Shown here one piece after another: positions 13,131 through 23,633 of a DNA stretch of 64,000 nucleotides. Source of the stretch: Diospyros lotus (taxonomy: Eukaryota > Streptophyta > Magnoliopsida > Ericales > Ebenaceae); contig NC_068352.1 of assembly GCF_014633365.1 (NCBI RefSeq), positions 5,324,393 to 5,388,392 on the forward strand. The letters are read 5' to 3'. Positions within the stretch are counted from its first letter, which is position 1, and every line of letters begins with the position of its first letter. Both the position numbers and the translations under genes were made by a program. The notes beneath the pieces were generated by a model that searched no databases, was not told where the DNA came from, and worked only from the letters and a program-made list of their open reading frames with translations.

Positions 13131-14649
13131 AGAGATGCAAGGAGAATTTTCCTTCTTTTGATGAAGAGAAACCAAGAAGAAGAAGCCTTCCCTCAAATCT
13201 AAAAAAATCCACCTTGAAGCTTCAAGTCAAGAGATGATGAAGATGAAAATGGAGAAGAAGAAAACCAAGAAGAAGGAAAATTGTAGTGGCCCTCTCCCGA
13301 ATAATCCCACTAGCATAGGAAATCCAAAAGAAAGTCGTCACAAAATGGATACAGAAATAATAACTCAGATTTATCACCAATTTTTTTTTTTTTACTTGCT
13401 CACTGATCATTAGGAGTCAAAATAAAACATCTCCACTTTTGCTCACTATCAATAGGAGCTCAAAATAAATATTATACACCATTTACATTATCATCTTGGG
13501 CTTACTTGTAACACCCGGTGTAACCGGTGTTAAGAGAGCAGGAAAGGAAGTAAGTAAACTTCCAAAAATGCCCTTGAGGAAGTGATGATCCTTGAGATTG
13601 AGAATGCCCATGAGAAGGGTATTTTGGTAATTTGGATAGAGAAATCCAATAAAGAGTATTTTGATAAATTAAAAATAATTCCTATGTGGAATTGGGTGTG
13701 TAAGTGAATAAAAATCCCAATTTGGTATTTATGTGGAGATATATGGGATTAATAAATTCAGAAAGAGTATTTGGGAATTTTAGAATTTAATTCCATAAAG
13801 GAAATTTAATTTTGGAAATAGGGAAAATGGTGGATATTAAATTATTTGAGGAGAATAATTATATTTTCCCTAAGTTGTGAATTAATGTGGTAATGCCACT
13901 TGGAGAGATGAGATTAAACTTGGAAGCCAAGGTTAGTGTCTTGTTGTGATACTTGGCATTTTGTGGTTCAAGTGTAATTGGGTGAATTAATTAAATGCAA
14001 AAGAAATGTTAAATGGTCTTTCAAGCATTTAATAAGAGGCATGATTATATGGATTAAAGAAAATCCAAAAAAAAATTGTAAATGGTCATCATTAATGCCT
14101 TGAAAAATATGAGATTTAAATAAATCTAATGAAAAAAGAGAAAATAGTCACCCATTAATGCTTGGAAAATTGTGGGATTTATTTAAATGAGAAAGAAAGT
14201 ATTATGTCTTTCAAGTGGTCTCTCATGTGATGGGGTGAAATTAGTCAAATTAAATATATGAGAAATGGCTAATTTTGGTATTGGAAGACTACATGATCCA
14301 AAGGTTGGGATCAAGTCTTGAAAATATGGGGATTTAATAAATTGGAAAAGCCTTGAATTATGTCTTTCAAGGTTGATGGCATGAAAATTTCTCAAATTAA
14401 ATAAATAGAAAAGAAAATCTATTTATGGAATGGAAGACTTGATCCAATGGTGGAGATTAAGCCTTAAAAATCTAATGGTTGAGATGATTCAAGAGAAGTG
14501 GCATGGATTGCCACATGTAAAGGAATTTGAATGGTTGAGATCTAGTCTTCAAAAGTAAATGAAATCTAATGGTGGAATGGCATGTGGAAGCATGGAAAAA
14601 GATTCAAGTGCATGTTATGACTTATGGAAGTCTATCTTGTTATGTTTAA

Positions 14650-15751
14650 CTAGTGGTGAACCTGTGTGATATATGGGAGAGTTTAATTTAAAAATAAAAA
14701 ATAAATTTATTATTTTAAATAATTTTAATAAAATTGATAATTATAATTTTTTTAATCTTTAATCATGTTGAAAAAATTTAAGTTTACTTAATTATTCACT
14801 ATTCAATATGTTAATGGAGAACACTTTTAATTCAATATACTTATAATTTTTTTTATTATATTATATTTATTTATAAATAAATATTATAAAATCTATAATA
14901 TTTCAACTTAAAGACGTTCGTTATTTTCTATTTATTATATTATAATTATAAATATAAATTAAAACTCTTAAATATGAGTAAGAATAAGTTTTTTCAATAA
15001 TAACAAAATTTTAAAAAAATGCATTTTGATTTCTTCCATAGTCTTAAAAATATGATACCTTAAATATTAATTAGCATTGAAAAACCCTAGTATTTGACAA
15101 CCTTAAATAATTTTTTATGAATTTGTTAAGACATCACATTTTCAAGACTATAATATAATTATTAAAGTAATTAATAATTAATTAATCACTACCTTTGATT
15201 TAATGCAAATTTTTGAGCGAAGAAATTCACCATTGATTGACACTTGGCAAAATACTTTATTTGACTATCATATTTTAATATTATATAAATATACATAGAA
15301 TAAAGATATAAAAATAATATTTTAAATAAATAGATAATTTTCTATGACTTAATTAATAGTTTAAATTGTCTATTAATATTTCTCATAATACTCATGCAAA
15401 TTTAATACAAAACAATTAGCATTGAAAAACTCGTATATTTAAAATTTATTATTAATTTTACAATAATTAGTACATATTATTTTAAAACAATTGAAAGATT
15501 TAAATTATTAATGCAAATTATAAAATGTAAATTATTAATGCAATAAGTATTAAACGCAAACATTAATGCAAGTTTTGGGAAAAAAATTTATTACTACTTA
15601 TTATTTCAAAGCAATTGAAAGATTTAAATTATTAATGCAAATTACAAAATGCAAATTATTAATGCAATCAGTATTAATTGTAAATCATTAATGCAAGTTT
15701 TGGAGGGAAATTTCTTTTTTCAAAACTATCTTACTTTTATATATATAAAGA
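14650..15751 (-). mobile_element. Non-autonomous Helitron-like element, 1102 bp
   Basis: Read on the minus strand, the element begins TCTTTATATATATAAAAG and ends GGTTCACCACTAG, directly between A and T (host bases 14649 A and 15752 T on the plus strand). Helitrons insert between A and T, start with TC and end in CTRR. The sub-terminal CCCATATATCACACAGG is a degraded form of the GC-rich hairpin usual just before the 3' end. The interior is strongly AT-rich and non-coding, with no Rep/helicase. The sharp drop in GC relative to the LTR on both sides supports an insertion. Confidence 0.6.
15488..15708 (+). repeat. 124-bp tandem duplication inside the Helitron-like element
   Basis: CAATTGAAAGATTTAAATTA begins at 15488 and again at 15612, each followed by repeated ATTAATGCAA motifs and a shared GCAAGTTTTGG end. 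The second unit is slightly shorter. Confidence 0.7.
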
Positions 15752-17117
15752 TTATGGGATGTAATTTCATTTGTTTGGTGATGGCTTGTTAAAGCCCAAG
15801 AGCATGTGTGTATTTTATATTTTGGGAATGTATGTTTCCATTCAAAAATGAGGCATTGGATTATGGCCTATGGCATGTTGAAGCCTAAGCTTTGGTGAAG
15901 TTATATTTTTTTGAAGTTATGTGGAAGCCTTAAGTATGTTGTAATAAATAAAAATAAGAGGATTTTATTTATGAAATGAGGCTTTGGAATGAGAAAAGTG
16001 AAGGATTTGAGGAAAATTAAGGGTGTATATTTTCTGGAAAATTTGGGGTTTTATAGCCCAAAGAAAAAAAAAAGAAAAAAAAAAAGGGAGTGAAGGAGCA
16101 GTAGGAGGCTGCTGGAAGCAGCCAGCAGCAGCCCCGCGCGAGTAGGCAGGGCCGCGTGGGCGTGGGCAGGCGCGCAAGGCCGGGTGCGGGCAGGCGCGTG
16201 GGCGAGCGCACGGGAGGCCGCGCGGGCGCGCGCGGCATGCGTGGCCAGCCCGCGCAGCCAGCGCCCAGCGGGGCCCCGAGCGACCCCGGGCGCGCCAACG
16301 GACCCCGCCGTCTAATTTTTTTTTTTAAATTTGGACTTTTGGGGGATTTTGGGCCATTTCTTAATTGATTTTGGGCCCCGGAGGAATTTTCAAAATAAAT
16401 GGATTTTTGGGCATTTTTTGAGAAAATGCCAAAATATTGGAAAAATTAAAAAATTGAGTTTTTCCTTCAAATTTGGTAATCAATCAATGGATTGATTTAA
16501 ATGGTGATTTTATAGAGCCCGGTGAAAATTCTTGAATGGAAAATAATTAAAAATAATTGAGAAAATGGCGATTGGGCGTTTGAAGGAGATTTTCTTTATT
16601 AGCCTATGTGGTATGGTTAAAGCCCAATTTTGCTAGTGAATCCTGGGTTTAAATGAAGGGAAGGACGAGCCTAGTTCCCACCTAGGGCGTTTCTTCTTGA
16701 AACATGGTCCGCCCTTCACCTAAGGCCGAGCAGGTGGACAATTCGGGTGATTGTTCACGAGTAACACTCGTAAGTGGGAGCGGGGCGTTACATTACTGCC
16801 CATACATTTTTCAAATAAAAGGGCACTAAGGTTCTAACAATAAATTGAACCCTCTATTTCTTGCCCTTAACGTTACACCCATGGATCTTGAGACTGGGAC
16901 ATCCCTGTACACATCTAAATCCGGGCTTTAGCCTTACTAAACTCGCCCTCAGTAATTGCTATTCCCTTACCTGGAATAACAGGGATAAACAAGGTGAGCC
17001 ACAAGGCTTAGCAAGTATATATTACAACAAACAGGGCAATAGAGTCAAGGCATGGATAAACCAAAGTGGAATAGACCCGACTTCCCAAGTACGATTACAA
17101 TTTCCCATTAGATCCCA

Positions 17118-17238
17118 TCATTATTATCATTCTCATGCCATTGTCATTATGCATTTCATGCATCATTTTATTTCTCAATCATTATTATCATCCCCAGGCC
17201 ATTGTCATTATGCATTTTATGCATCATTTATTTCTCTT
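17118..17238 (+). repeat. 61-bp tandem duplication in an LTR
   Basis: TCATTATTATCAT begins at 17118 and 17179, each followed by GCCATTGTCATTATGCATT and a GCATCATTT segment. It lies in the LTR 13282-19576. Confidence 0.7.
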
Positions 17239-17453
17239 GAATACATAATTTCCATGCAACACATCAGCCCTCAAAGCCTTTCATTCACATGCATGCATAC
17301 ATATACATAGAAAAATCATTTAGCCATTCATTTAGCTTGAGCATCGCCTACCGAGTTTTATGGCCACCTCACTCGCATCAGGCGCTCTTTAAGATATCAT
17401 TTTCTCATCCTGCGGTACATAGCCGCCGTGCAAAATAATAGGTACGCAAATGA

Positions 17454-17829
17454 TAATACCATGTAATGCTCATGAATGTTTCAAGTAAACATATCGAACA
17501 TGTTTCATTATTAGAAATGTTCTTATCATAATCATCATGCGCACTTAGACATTTCAAGATTATATCCTCACATGAGCCAATGATATTTTCATTACATGAT
17601 TTAGCATCATTCATTGGGATTCATTTCCATACCATAAATAATAATACCATGCAATGCTCATGAAGGTTTTAAGTAAACATATCGAACATGCTTCGTTATT
17701 AGAAATGTTCTTATCATGATCATCATGCGCACTTAGACATTTCAAGAATATATCCTCACATGAGCCAATGATATTTTCATCACATGATTTAGCATCATTC
17801 ATTGGGATTCATTTCCATACCATTTCTCA
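17454..17829 (+). repeat. 188-bp tandem duplication in an LTR
   Basis: Two consecutive copies start TAATACCATG at 17454 and 17642 and run through CATATCGAACATG, TCATCATGCGCACTTAGAC and ATTGGGATTCATTTCC with few differences. The low divergence suggests a fairly recent local duplication. Confidence 0.8.
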
Positions 17830-18089
17830 AGGTCAAACAAGTTGATTACATGAATTCATCATTAAAAACTCATGATTTTCATTTTCAATTCTCACCATTA
17901 ATTAACTTCCCCATTTTTGAAACACCTACATATTCGCGAGATGATTTTGAAGCCAACTAAAACATCACAAGAGCTTTAGGGAAGAATTACAAACTTTAGA
18001 AAAGAATTGGACCAAAAAGAAAGAATTAATGCATTCTGTTAGTTGGCCGAATAAAAGAGTGTGTTAACCAACTATCAATCGATGAAGGA

Positions 18090-18370
18090 GACTTAGTCGA
18101 CTAAATAGGGGCTTGGTCGACCGAGTAAAACACTTAGTGGACTAATAGAAGCCAAATTACCCACTTGGTCTACCGACTGAAACACTTGGTCGACTAACAG
18201 AAGCTAAAATACCCACTTGGTCGACCGATTGAAACACTTGGTTGATCAGTTGAAAACTTGATCGACTAACAAAAACCAAAATACTCACTTGGTCGACCGA
18301 AGCATAAATTTGGTTGACTAACAGAACCTCACACCCTCACTTAGTCAACAGAATGAGGACTTAGTCGACT
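18090..18370 (+). repeat. GTCGAC palindrome array in an LTR
   Basis: At least six intact GTCGAC sites and several one-base variants occur in alternating phrases of the type CTTGGTCGACCGA and TTAGTCGACTAA, with spacers such as GAAACACTTGG and ACAGAAGC. It is the counterpart of the TCGA-core arrays in the LTRs at 38630, 43206 and 53419. Confidence 0.75.
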
Positions 18371-20154
18371 AACAGAGGTCTGAAACTCAAAAATAACAAC
18401 GACAATCCACAAAACTCAACATCCGAAGCAAGATATACCAAAACCTTGCTTCTCTAACATTCCTAATCAATCAAGTGTCATTCCTTTGAGAATTTAGGGT
18501 GAGCTAGACCCTAACGACAACTCTCAAAAAGACCCATCAATGATAAAACATTAAGTTTAAAGAAATGAAAAAATAATCCACCAATCAATATAGGCTCAAG
18601 AGTAGATCTTCTAAGAAGATAGAAGATTCGAAGACAAAGGAACCAAGAAGGAAACCAACTTGACCCAAGAGAGAAAGAACCGAAGCTTGCATTAACAAGG
18701 AAAATCAACATAAACTTGCATTGAAACAACATAGAAGGAATAAGACCTTGCATTTAGAATGAGATCTTGCCTCCAAAAAGAAACAAGGAGGTAAGGGAAC
18801 TTGCCATGTAAAAGAAATAGAGTAGAAACTTGCATAACCAAAAAGAAATGCTAGAAGAACTTGCCTTAACGATGCTCAATCCAAAGAGAAGAACAACTAG
18901 TTGCAACTTCCATCCTTGAAGCCTCAATGGAGATTGACAATGGAAGAAGAAAGAAAGAAAGAAGAAGAAGAAGATGATAGATCGGGAGAGGAAGGAAGGA
19001 AAGAGAAAAGAAGACGAGGAAAAGAAAGAAGCATGGGGGAAGAATGGTCGCCATCAGCTTTCCAACCACCGCCTTGGCCAAATTACCACTTTGCCCATCT
19101 CCTTTACACACCCACCACAACTCATTAGACCCATTTTGGTCTTTTGCCTCATTTTCTTTTCTTTTCCATTTTTCTTTTTACCCAATATCACTCATAAATT
19201 CATTTATAATAACACCCATTTATGAAATTCCCATTTCACCCTTACTTTTCACACACACAATGAACAAACTTCAAGCCCTCATCAGTCTTCTCATAATTCA
19301 TTCATTTTGATTAATTAAAATACACAACTCTTTATGCTCATGGACCCAATACCCATTTCATTAGCCCAACACAATGGCCCTAATATATATTCTTAGGCCC
19401 AAAGGCTTCACAACCTCATTCTTAAATAAAACACAACCCAAAACAAATGGTTTCAACCCAAATTTTCTTTAAAAGCCTGATCCTTTAAATTAGGCACCTA
19501 TTTCTTGAGACTAATTTATCACACATAATAAATCATAATTCAAGAAAAGCTCTAGACCCACTAACGGGTCGTTACAAAAATACTTTTCGAGAGAGGGGAA
19601 GGAGAGAGAAGAACAATGATTAAGAGACAAAGGAGAGGAAAATGGAGAAACAGATGGTCATATGTCTCCCCCAATCATCCCCTTGCCAAATGACCATTTT
19701 GCCCTTCACTTGTACACACAACCACAATTATTCTCATGCCGTTTTTGGACATTTCATAATTAATTACATTTCTATTTAAATTTATCTCACCCATTTGCAA
19801 ATGGGTTCAAGTCCTACCCATTAATCCAAATCATTTAATTAGGCCCAACTCACCTAAGGCCCAAAGAATTTATTTTCCAACTTGACCCAACCCATTTTAT
19901 TTTAAATATACAACCCACTTATGGTTTAGGCCCAATCCATTTAAAATAGATTTTATTTAAATTTTTAGCTATCCCAACCCTTTGGGCTTTTCACATTAGC
20001 CCCCACGCTATTCATTAAACTCAACCTATTTTATTAAATTTTCAATCCTTTAAATTTCTTTATAAACCAAGATATATATATATATATTTATACACCAAAA
20101 TAAAATAAAATAAAAACATTAATCATGACATAGATCCAATAACGAGTCGTTATA

Positions 20155-20790
20155 GTAAGAATCATGGGAAAATGATTTTTCTACAATTAGTTTTGAATTT
20201 TCTTGTAAATCTTATCTAAATAATCCAAGATGAAATGCAATGAGGGTATTGGTATGTTTTGGAAGATATGGTCTTGATGGATTAGATATGGGTGATTTGA
20301 TGAATCTGGGTAGATTTGGCCCAAGATCAAAGCTTGAAGGACAACTGAGGAGTTGACAACACTGGAGAAGATAAAAGAGTGAGACGACGGTCGGTCGAAA
20401 GGTGAGTCGATTATGGCAATAATGGCAGATAGAGAGGCCGACGATCAGTTGCTAGCAACTGAAGAAAGCCAAAAATCATAATGGTTGTAGAAGACAAAAG
20501 AACGTTCACAATGATAGCCAGAGATGATCGACAGTGACTGGAAGAAAGAATTGGAGAAATCGAAGAGAAAACGATGGCAACGAAGGTAATAATGTCGATA
20601 GAAAGAATTTGACAAAGGAGATGACTAGAGAAAAGAAGCGAGAGTTAACTCACAATAATTGGTCGATGCTGAAGGCGAAATGATAGCGAAAAAGAATAAG
20701 ATTAATGGAGGAGATAGCAGCAACCCAAGCGATGGTCGAAGACGACAGCAGCAATGGTGGCGGTGATGATGGTCGACTAGCAAAAAAATA
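20155..20790 (+). repeat. Repeat family X, copy 0, right part
   Basis: Homology to 29722-30340 starts at TAAGAATCATGGGAAAA and continues through TCTTGATGGATTAGATATGGG and a GA-rich region. Against the copy at 29204 onward, about 220 bases (29501-29721) are absent here, so the LTR nest replaced or was accompanied by a deletion. Confidence 0.7.
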
Positions 20791-20995
20791 TATTCTTATG
20801 AAATATATATATTTTTGTTTTTAATGATTTGATAATATTTTGATCTTACCTTGGCAACCCTAACTAAGTGCAGACTTATAATATTATAAAGGATTTGTTA
20901 TTGCTCAAATAAAATAATAAATTTAATGACTGTAAACGTTGTCCTTGAATTACTTGGAATTTGTTAAAAAAAAAACGATTAGAAGGTACAAGAAA

Positions 20996-21312
20996 TGTAA
21001 CAGTCTAGGCGACCACCTTCAAAAGGTTCATGCCTAGCCAACACATATATATAAGCCTAGGACTCCCCCCAAGTGGACTGATGTGGTATTCACACACTAC
21101 AGTAACACACACCATCTTGCCTACGCTACAGTGGTATCAGGGCCGACTCTCGGGTCCAGTGATGGTGGGGATGTGCAATGGTGACAGTGCACCCTTAAAG
21201 GGGGATGACGTGTGTAACTGTAGCATGTGAAACCCACATTGGTCCGCTTGGAGGGAGTCCTGGGCTTATATGTGCTAACTAGGCATCAACCTTTTGAAGG
21301 TGGTTGCCTAGG
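20996..21312 (+). mobile_element. Palindromic TRIM-like element with a Met-tRNA primer-binding site
   Basis: A short LTR-like segment TGTAACAGTC...GCTACA spans 20996-21130. It is followed one base later by TGGTATCAGGGCC (21132-21144), one change from the usual plant initiator-Met primer-binding site TGGTATCAGAGCC. The right part (about 21200-21312) is an inverted, not direct, copy of the left (about 21005-21118), so the element folds into a long hairpin with a loop of about 80 bases. This is unusual for a TRIM, which should carry direct terminal repeats. No protein is encoded. Confidence 0.55.
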
Positions 21313-22386
21313 CTTATATGATTATTATGGATAACTTTTATCCTAACATTTCAAAATCCATTAGAATTAGAATCTATATGGATATAATATTTATCTTTTT
21401 TGTAAAACTCTCGAAAGGATTTTCAAATATTGAAGTTTTCTTGTTTGTGATTTGTTCGAGACCTTCGCTGAATAAGTGAAGATTATACTTTTTTTAGTCT
21501 AAAAAATTATTTTAAAATTTTAATTTTTTTTAATCTTTTAATGAATTTTTAACTATGACGTATCATTCAGGAGAGTTTTGCTAGAGAATAATAGACTATC
21601 AAGTACTCAAATTAAGGTTCATCTTCTACCCAATCCTATGTCTTTTCTAGATTCATGGTTCCAGGTAGGCCACAACCAATTCTCAATCATTCAGCCTAAA
21701 GCCAAGTCACTCTCAAATTGGTACACATGAAGCTCACTACTGTTTCAGATATTTGGAAATGCTATGTTTTTTTGGTTATAACCAGTAAATTCATAACATA
21801 TAAACAGAGAAACCAGCAATATTAAAGCACGTTATAAGTAAGAAATAAAAGTATTTCCTGTAAAGATTCTAAGATTCTAAGCAAACTTAATAATACAAAA
21901 CAGAGAACAGAAATATTCTAAGAACAAAAACCCTTAAAAAGCTACAAACTATATAAAACTTTACCTATAAAGATCGAGAAACTTAAAAAATAAAAAGACA
22001 CATCCAGACAACATTTTAAATTATTAGAGCCAACTATCTCACCTAACGCTTTAACCACATAAATGTTATATTATTTGGGCCCTTTGTGGTGGGGAGTTTT
22101 GACTTTTTGTATGATGTTTAAAGTAATTTATGTGTGAATTATTTAGTATGAAATTGAATGAACGATATATTAATATTAACGAGACAATATATGATAAATA
22201 ATTTATTGTACAAAATATCAAAAACTCCGTGAAAATAACGTGGCAACATCTGCCCATCACACAAACTCCCAAAGGACAATTTTGTCCCCCAAGTAACCTC
22301 AAAAAGCAGGTTTCCTGCCACCACACTCCACATTAACCAAGGGCATTCTTGTCAAACCATCCACTTCCCCACCTCAGTCCCCTCTG
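21313..22386. other. Intergenic region upstream of the DUF761-type gene
   Basis: AT-rich, no coding region or transposon ends recognised. The last few hundred bases presumably hold the promoter of the downstream gene. A CACGTT-type ACGT core lies near 22240. Confidence 0.4.
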
Positions 22387-22394
22387 TATATATA
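22387..22394 (+). promoter_or_regulatory. TATA box of the DUF761-type gene
   Basis: TATATATA followed by GGGCACCACCC lies 100 bases ahead of the first ATG (22494). That spacing fits a transcript start near 22420 and a 5' leader of about 75 bases with CT-rich sequence, as is common in plant genes. Confidence 0.6.
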
Positions 22395-22493
22395 GGGCAC
22401 CACCCTTTAGCTTCTTCGCCCACCAAATTCTAGCCTTCTAGCCTTCTTCTTCCCCCATAAGCAACTGTTTGTTTCTTAATTTTTTCAAAAATT

Positions 22494-23177
22494 ATGCTTA
22501 CCATGGAGGATCAAGCTCGGTTCCAGAACTCACTGAGTCTGACTCAGCTGATGAGGTCTCTATTTCTGAGGAAGATCACACAGTTGCTACTCTCAGTGTC
22601 TGTGTTCTCCTTCATCTTCTCTTGTTCAGAATGGTATTATTCCTTCAAGGCCCCAATGCTGAGCCAAGCTGTGGACAAAAACTGCATCTTCCTCATCTGT
22701 AATGGGATCCTGGTCTTGCTTGCTAAGACCTCTGGCTGCAACAGCCACCCCTTCAAGATGATCGAAGATAGAGAAGCTCCATTGCTGGAGATGGAGGACT
22801 CGTTTCTAGACAAGCAAGTCTCACTGGAAGCTATGGAGCCTTCAGAGAATGCTTTAATAGAAGAAGAAGAAGCTCCAAATGGGCTTCTGGTTAAATTAGA
22901 AGAAGAAGAAGACGAAGAAGAAGAAGAAGAAGAAGAAGAAGAAGCTCCAAATGGGCTTCTGGTTAAAGAAGAAGAAGAAGAAGAAGCTTCCAATGGGCTT
23001 CTGATAGAAGGAGAAGAAGAAGGGACTACAGAAAACAATGGCTTCCCAGATGAATTGGAAGGAGAAAATGAAGCGATGAGCACAGAAGAGTGGAACAAGA
23101 AGTTTGATGAGTTTATAAGGAGGATGAAGGAAGAATTCAGGATTGAAGCTTGTGAGCAACAGTTGATCATGGCTTAG
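22494..23177 (+). CDS. DUF761-type acidic membrane protein, 227 aa
   Basis: Single-exon gene. Residues 28-45 and 63-78 are hydrophobic and could be membrane segments. Residues 120-190 are extremely acidic, with a run of about 15 acidic residues and three copies of an E(A)(P/S)NGLL(V/I) unit (EEAPNGLLVK, EEAPNGLLVK, EEASNGLLIE). The tail, residues 196-227 (STEEWNKKFDEFIRRMKEE, then FRIEACEQQLIMA), matches the DUF761 C-terminal motif (a basic-acidic helix of the form NxRxxEFIxxMKEExRxEA) of plant proteins annotated as cotton-fibre-expressed or DUF4408/DUF761 proteins. Their function is unknown. ATG at 22503 (ACCATGG) has the better context and could be the true start, giving MEDQARFQ. TATA box and leader are normal. 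The GAA repeat that encodes the acidic run is expected to vary in length between individuals. Confidence 0.8.
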   Translation: MLTMEDQARFQNSLSLTQLMRSLFLRKITQLLLSVSVFSFIFSCSEWYYSFKAPMLSQAVDKNCIFLICNGILVLLAKTSGCNSHPFKMIEDREAPLLEMEDSFLDKQVSLEAMEPSENALIEEEEAPNGLLVKLEEEEDEEEEEEEEEEAPNGLLVKEEEEEEASNGLLIEGEEEGTTENNGFPDELEGENEAMSTEEWNKKFDEFIRRMKEEFRIEACEQQLIMA

Positions 23178-23630
23178 TAAATTAAACTTCTCTATTTAGG
23201 CTCTGTAAAATATTAATTAAGTCCTATTATATATATAATTATGTATAATGTAACATTAATTAATTAATCATCTTTTCTTTCCTCAATCTCTTTCCTCTTT
23301 TTTTTTTTTTTTTTCGTTTTGGCCATATGATAATCTTCTTCTTGGTGTTGGGATTAAATTTTTGTTCGAATTGAAAGGTCTGTATGAAACGATCGATCAA
23401 TATTTTAACGTCAATTGATTGCTTGAAAATTGAAAATCAATTGAAAATAAATAATATTATTTATTAATAATAAATAATAATATAATACATTAATGCGTAA
23501 ATTGGTTGATTTTTGTTTACATTTTTTGAAAATTTTTGTTTGGATAATATATAAATACATATATATGCATATTTTTGTAATTTTATTTTTAAAATAAAAA
23601 AATATTCAAAATCAGACTAGGTTGAATCCA
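23178..23630. other. 3' flank of the DUF761-type gene
   Basis: AT-rich sequence with a T-tract at 23297-23315. No further gene is visible. Polyadenylation probably occurs in the AT-rich stretch 23200-23270, but no strong AATAAA is present there. Confidence 0.35.
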
Positions 23631-23633
23631 TTA

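Larger units (their letters stand above)
13507..16792 (-). mobile_element. Nested solo LTR, 3286 bp, TSD TTACT
   Basis: It starts TGTAACACCCGGTG and ends GGGGCGTTACA, flanked by TTACT at 13502-13506 and 16793-16797. It sits inside the LTR 13282-19576 and is itself interrupted by a Helitron-like insertion at 14650-15751. A GC-rich, CpG-dense stretch lies at 16130-16310, which makes the open frames there compositional rather than coding. Confidence 0.8.
13282..19576 (+). mobile_element. Solo LTR interrupted by a second LTR, TSD AAAAT
   Basis: It starts TGTAGTGGCCCTC and ends GGGTCGTTACA, with perfect AAAAT duplications at 13277-13281 and 19577-19581. Removing the nested LTR 13507-16792 and one target copy leaves about 3.0 kb. 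The start is nearly the reverse complement of the right end of the LTR at 38630-40375, so both are one family in opposite orientations. It carries TTACCTGGAATAAC at 16967, a GTCGAC array at 18090-18370, AACTTGCA motifs at 18700-18860 and a polypurine stretch at 18930-19040. There is no internal gag or pol. Confidence 0.8.
12431..20154 (+). mobile_element. Outer LTR of the nest, 5' end missing, ends GAGTCGTTATA
   Basis: The parts at about 12431-13281 and 19577-20154 are joined once the inner LTR (13282-19576) and one copy of its target duplication are removed. The right terminus GAGTCGTTATA is a worn form of the GGGTCGTTACA end seen at 19576 and 49873. The left segment resembles 44440-44960 of another LTR (AACAAAYRGATCTCAA and neighbouring phrases). 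Its own left terminus was not found, so the true start is uncertain. Confidence 0.5.

Noticed and set aside
15965..16368. Proline/arginine-rich frames on both strands
   Set aside because: Produced by the GC-rich stretch of a solo LTR; no independent support.
22637..23170. 177-codon serine-rich frame on the minus strand
   Set aside because: Antisense shadow of the DUF761-type gene; its serine runs mirror the GAA repeat.
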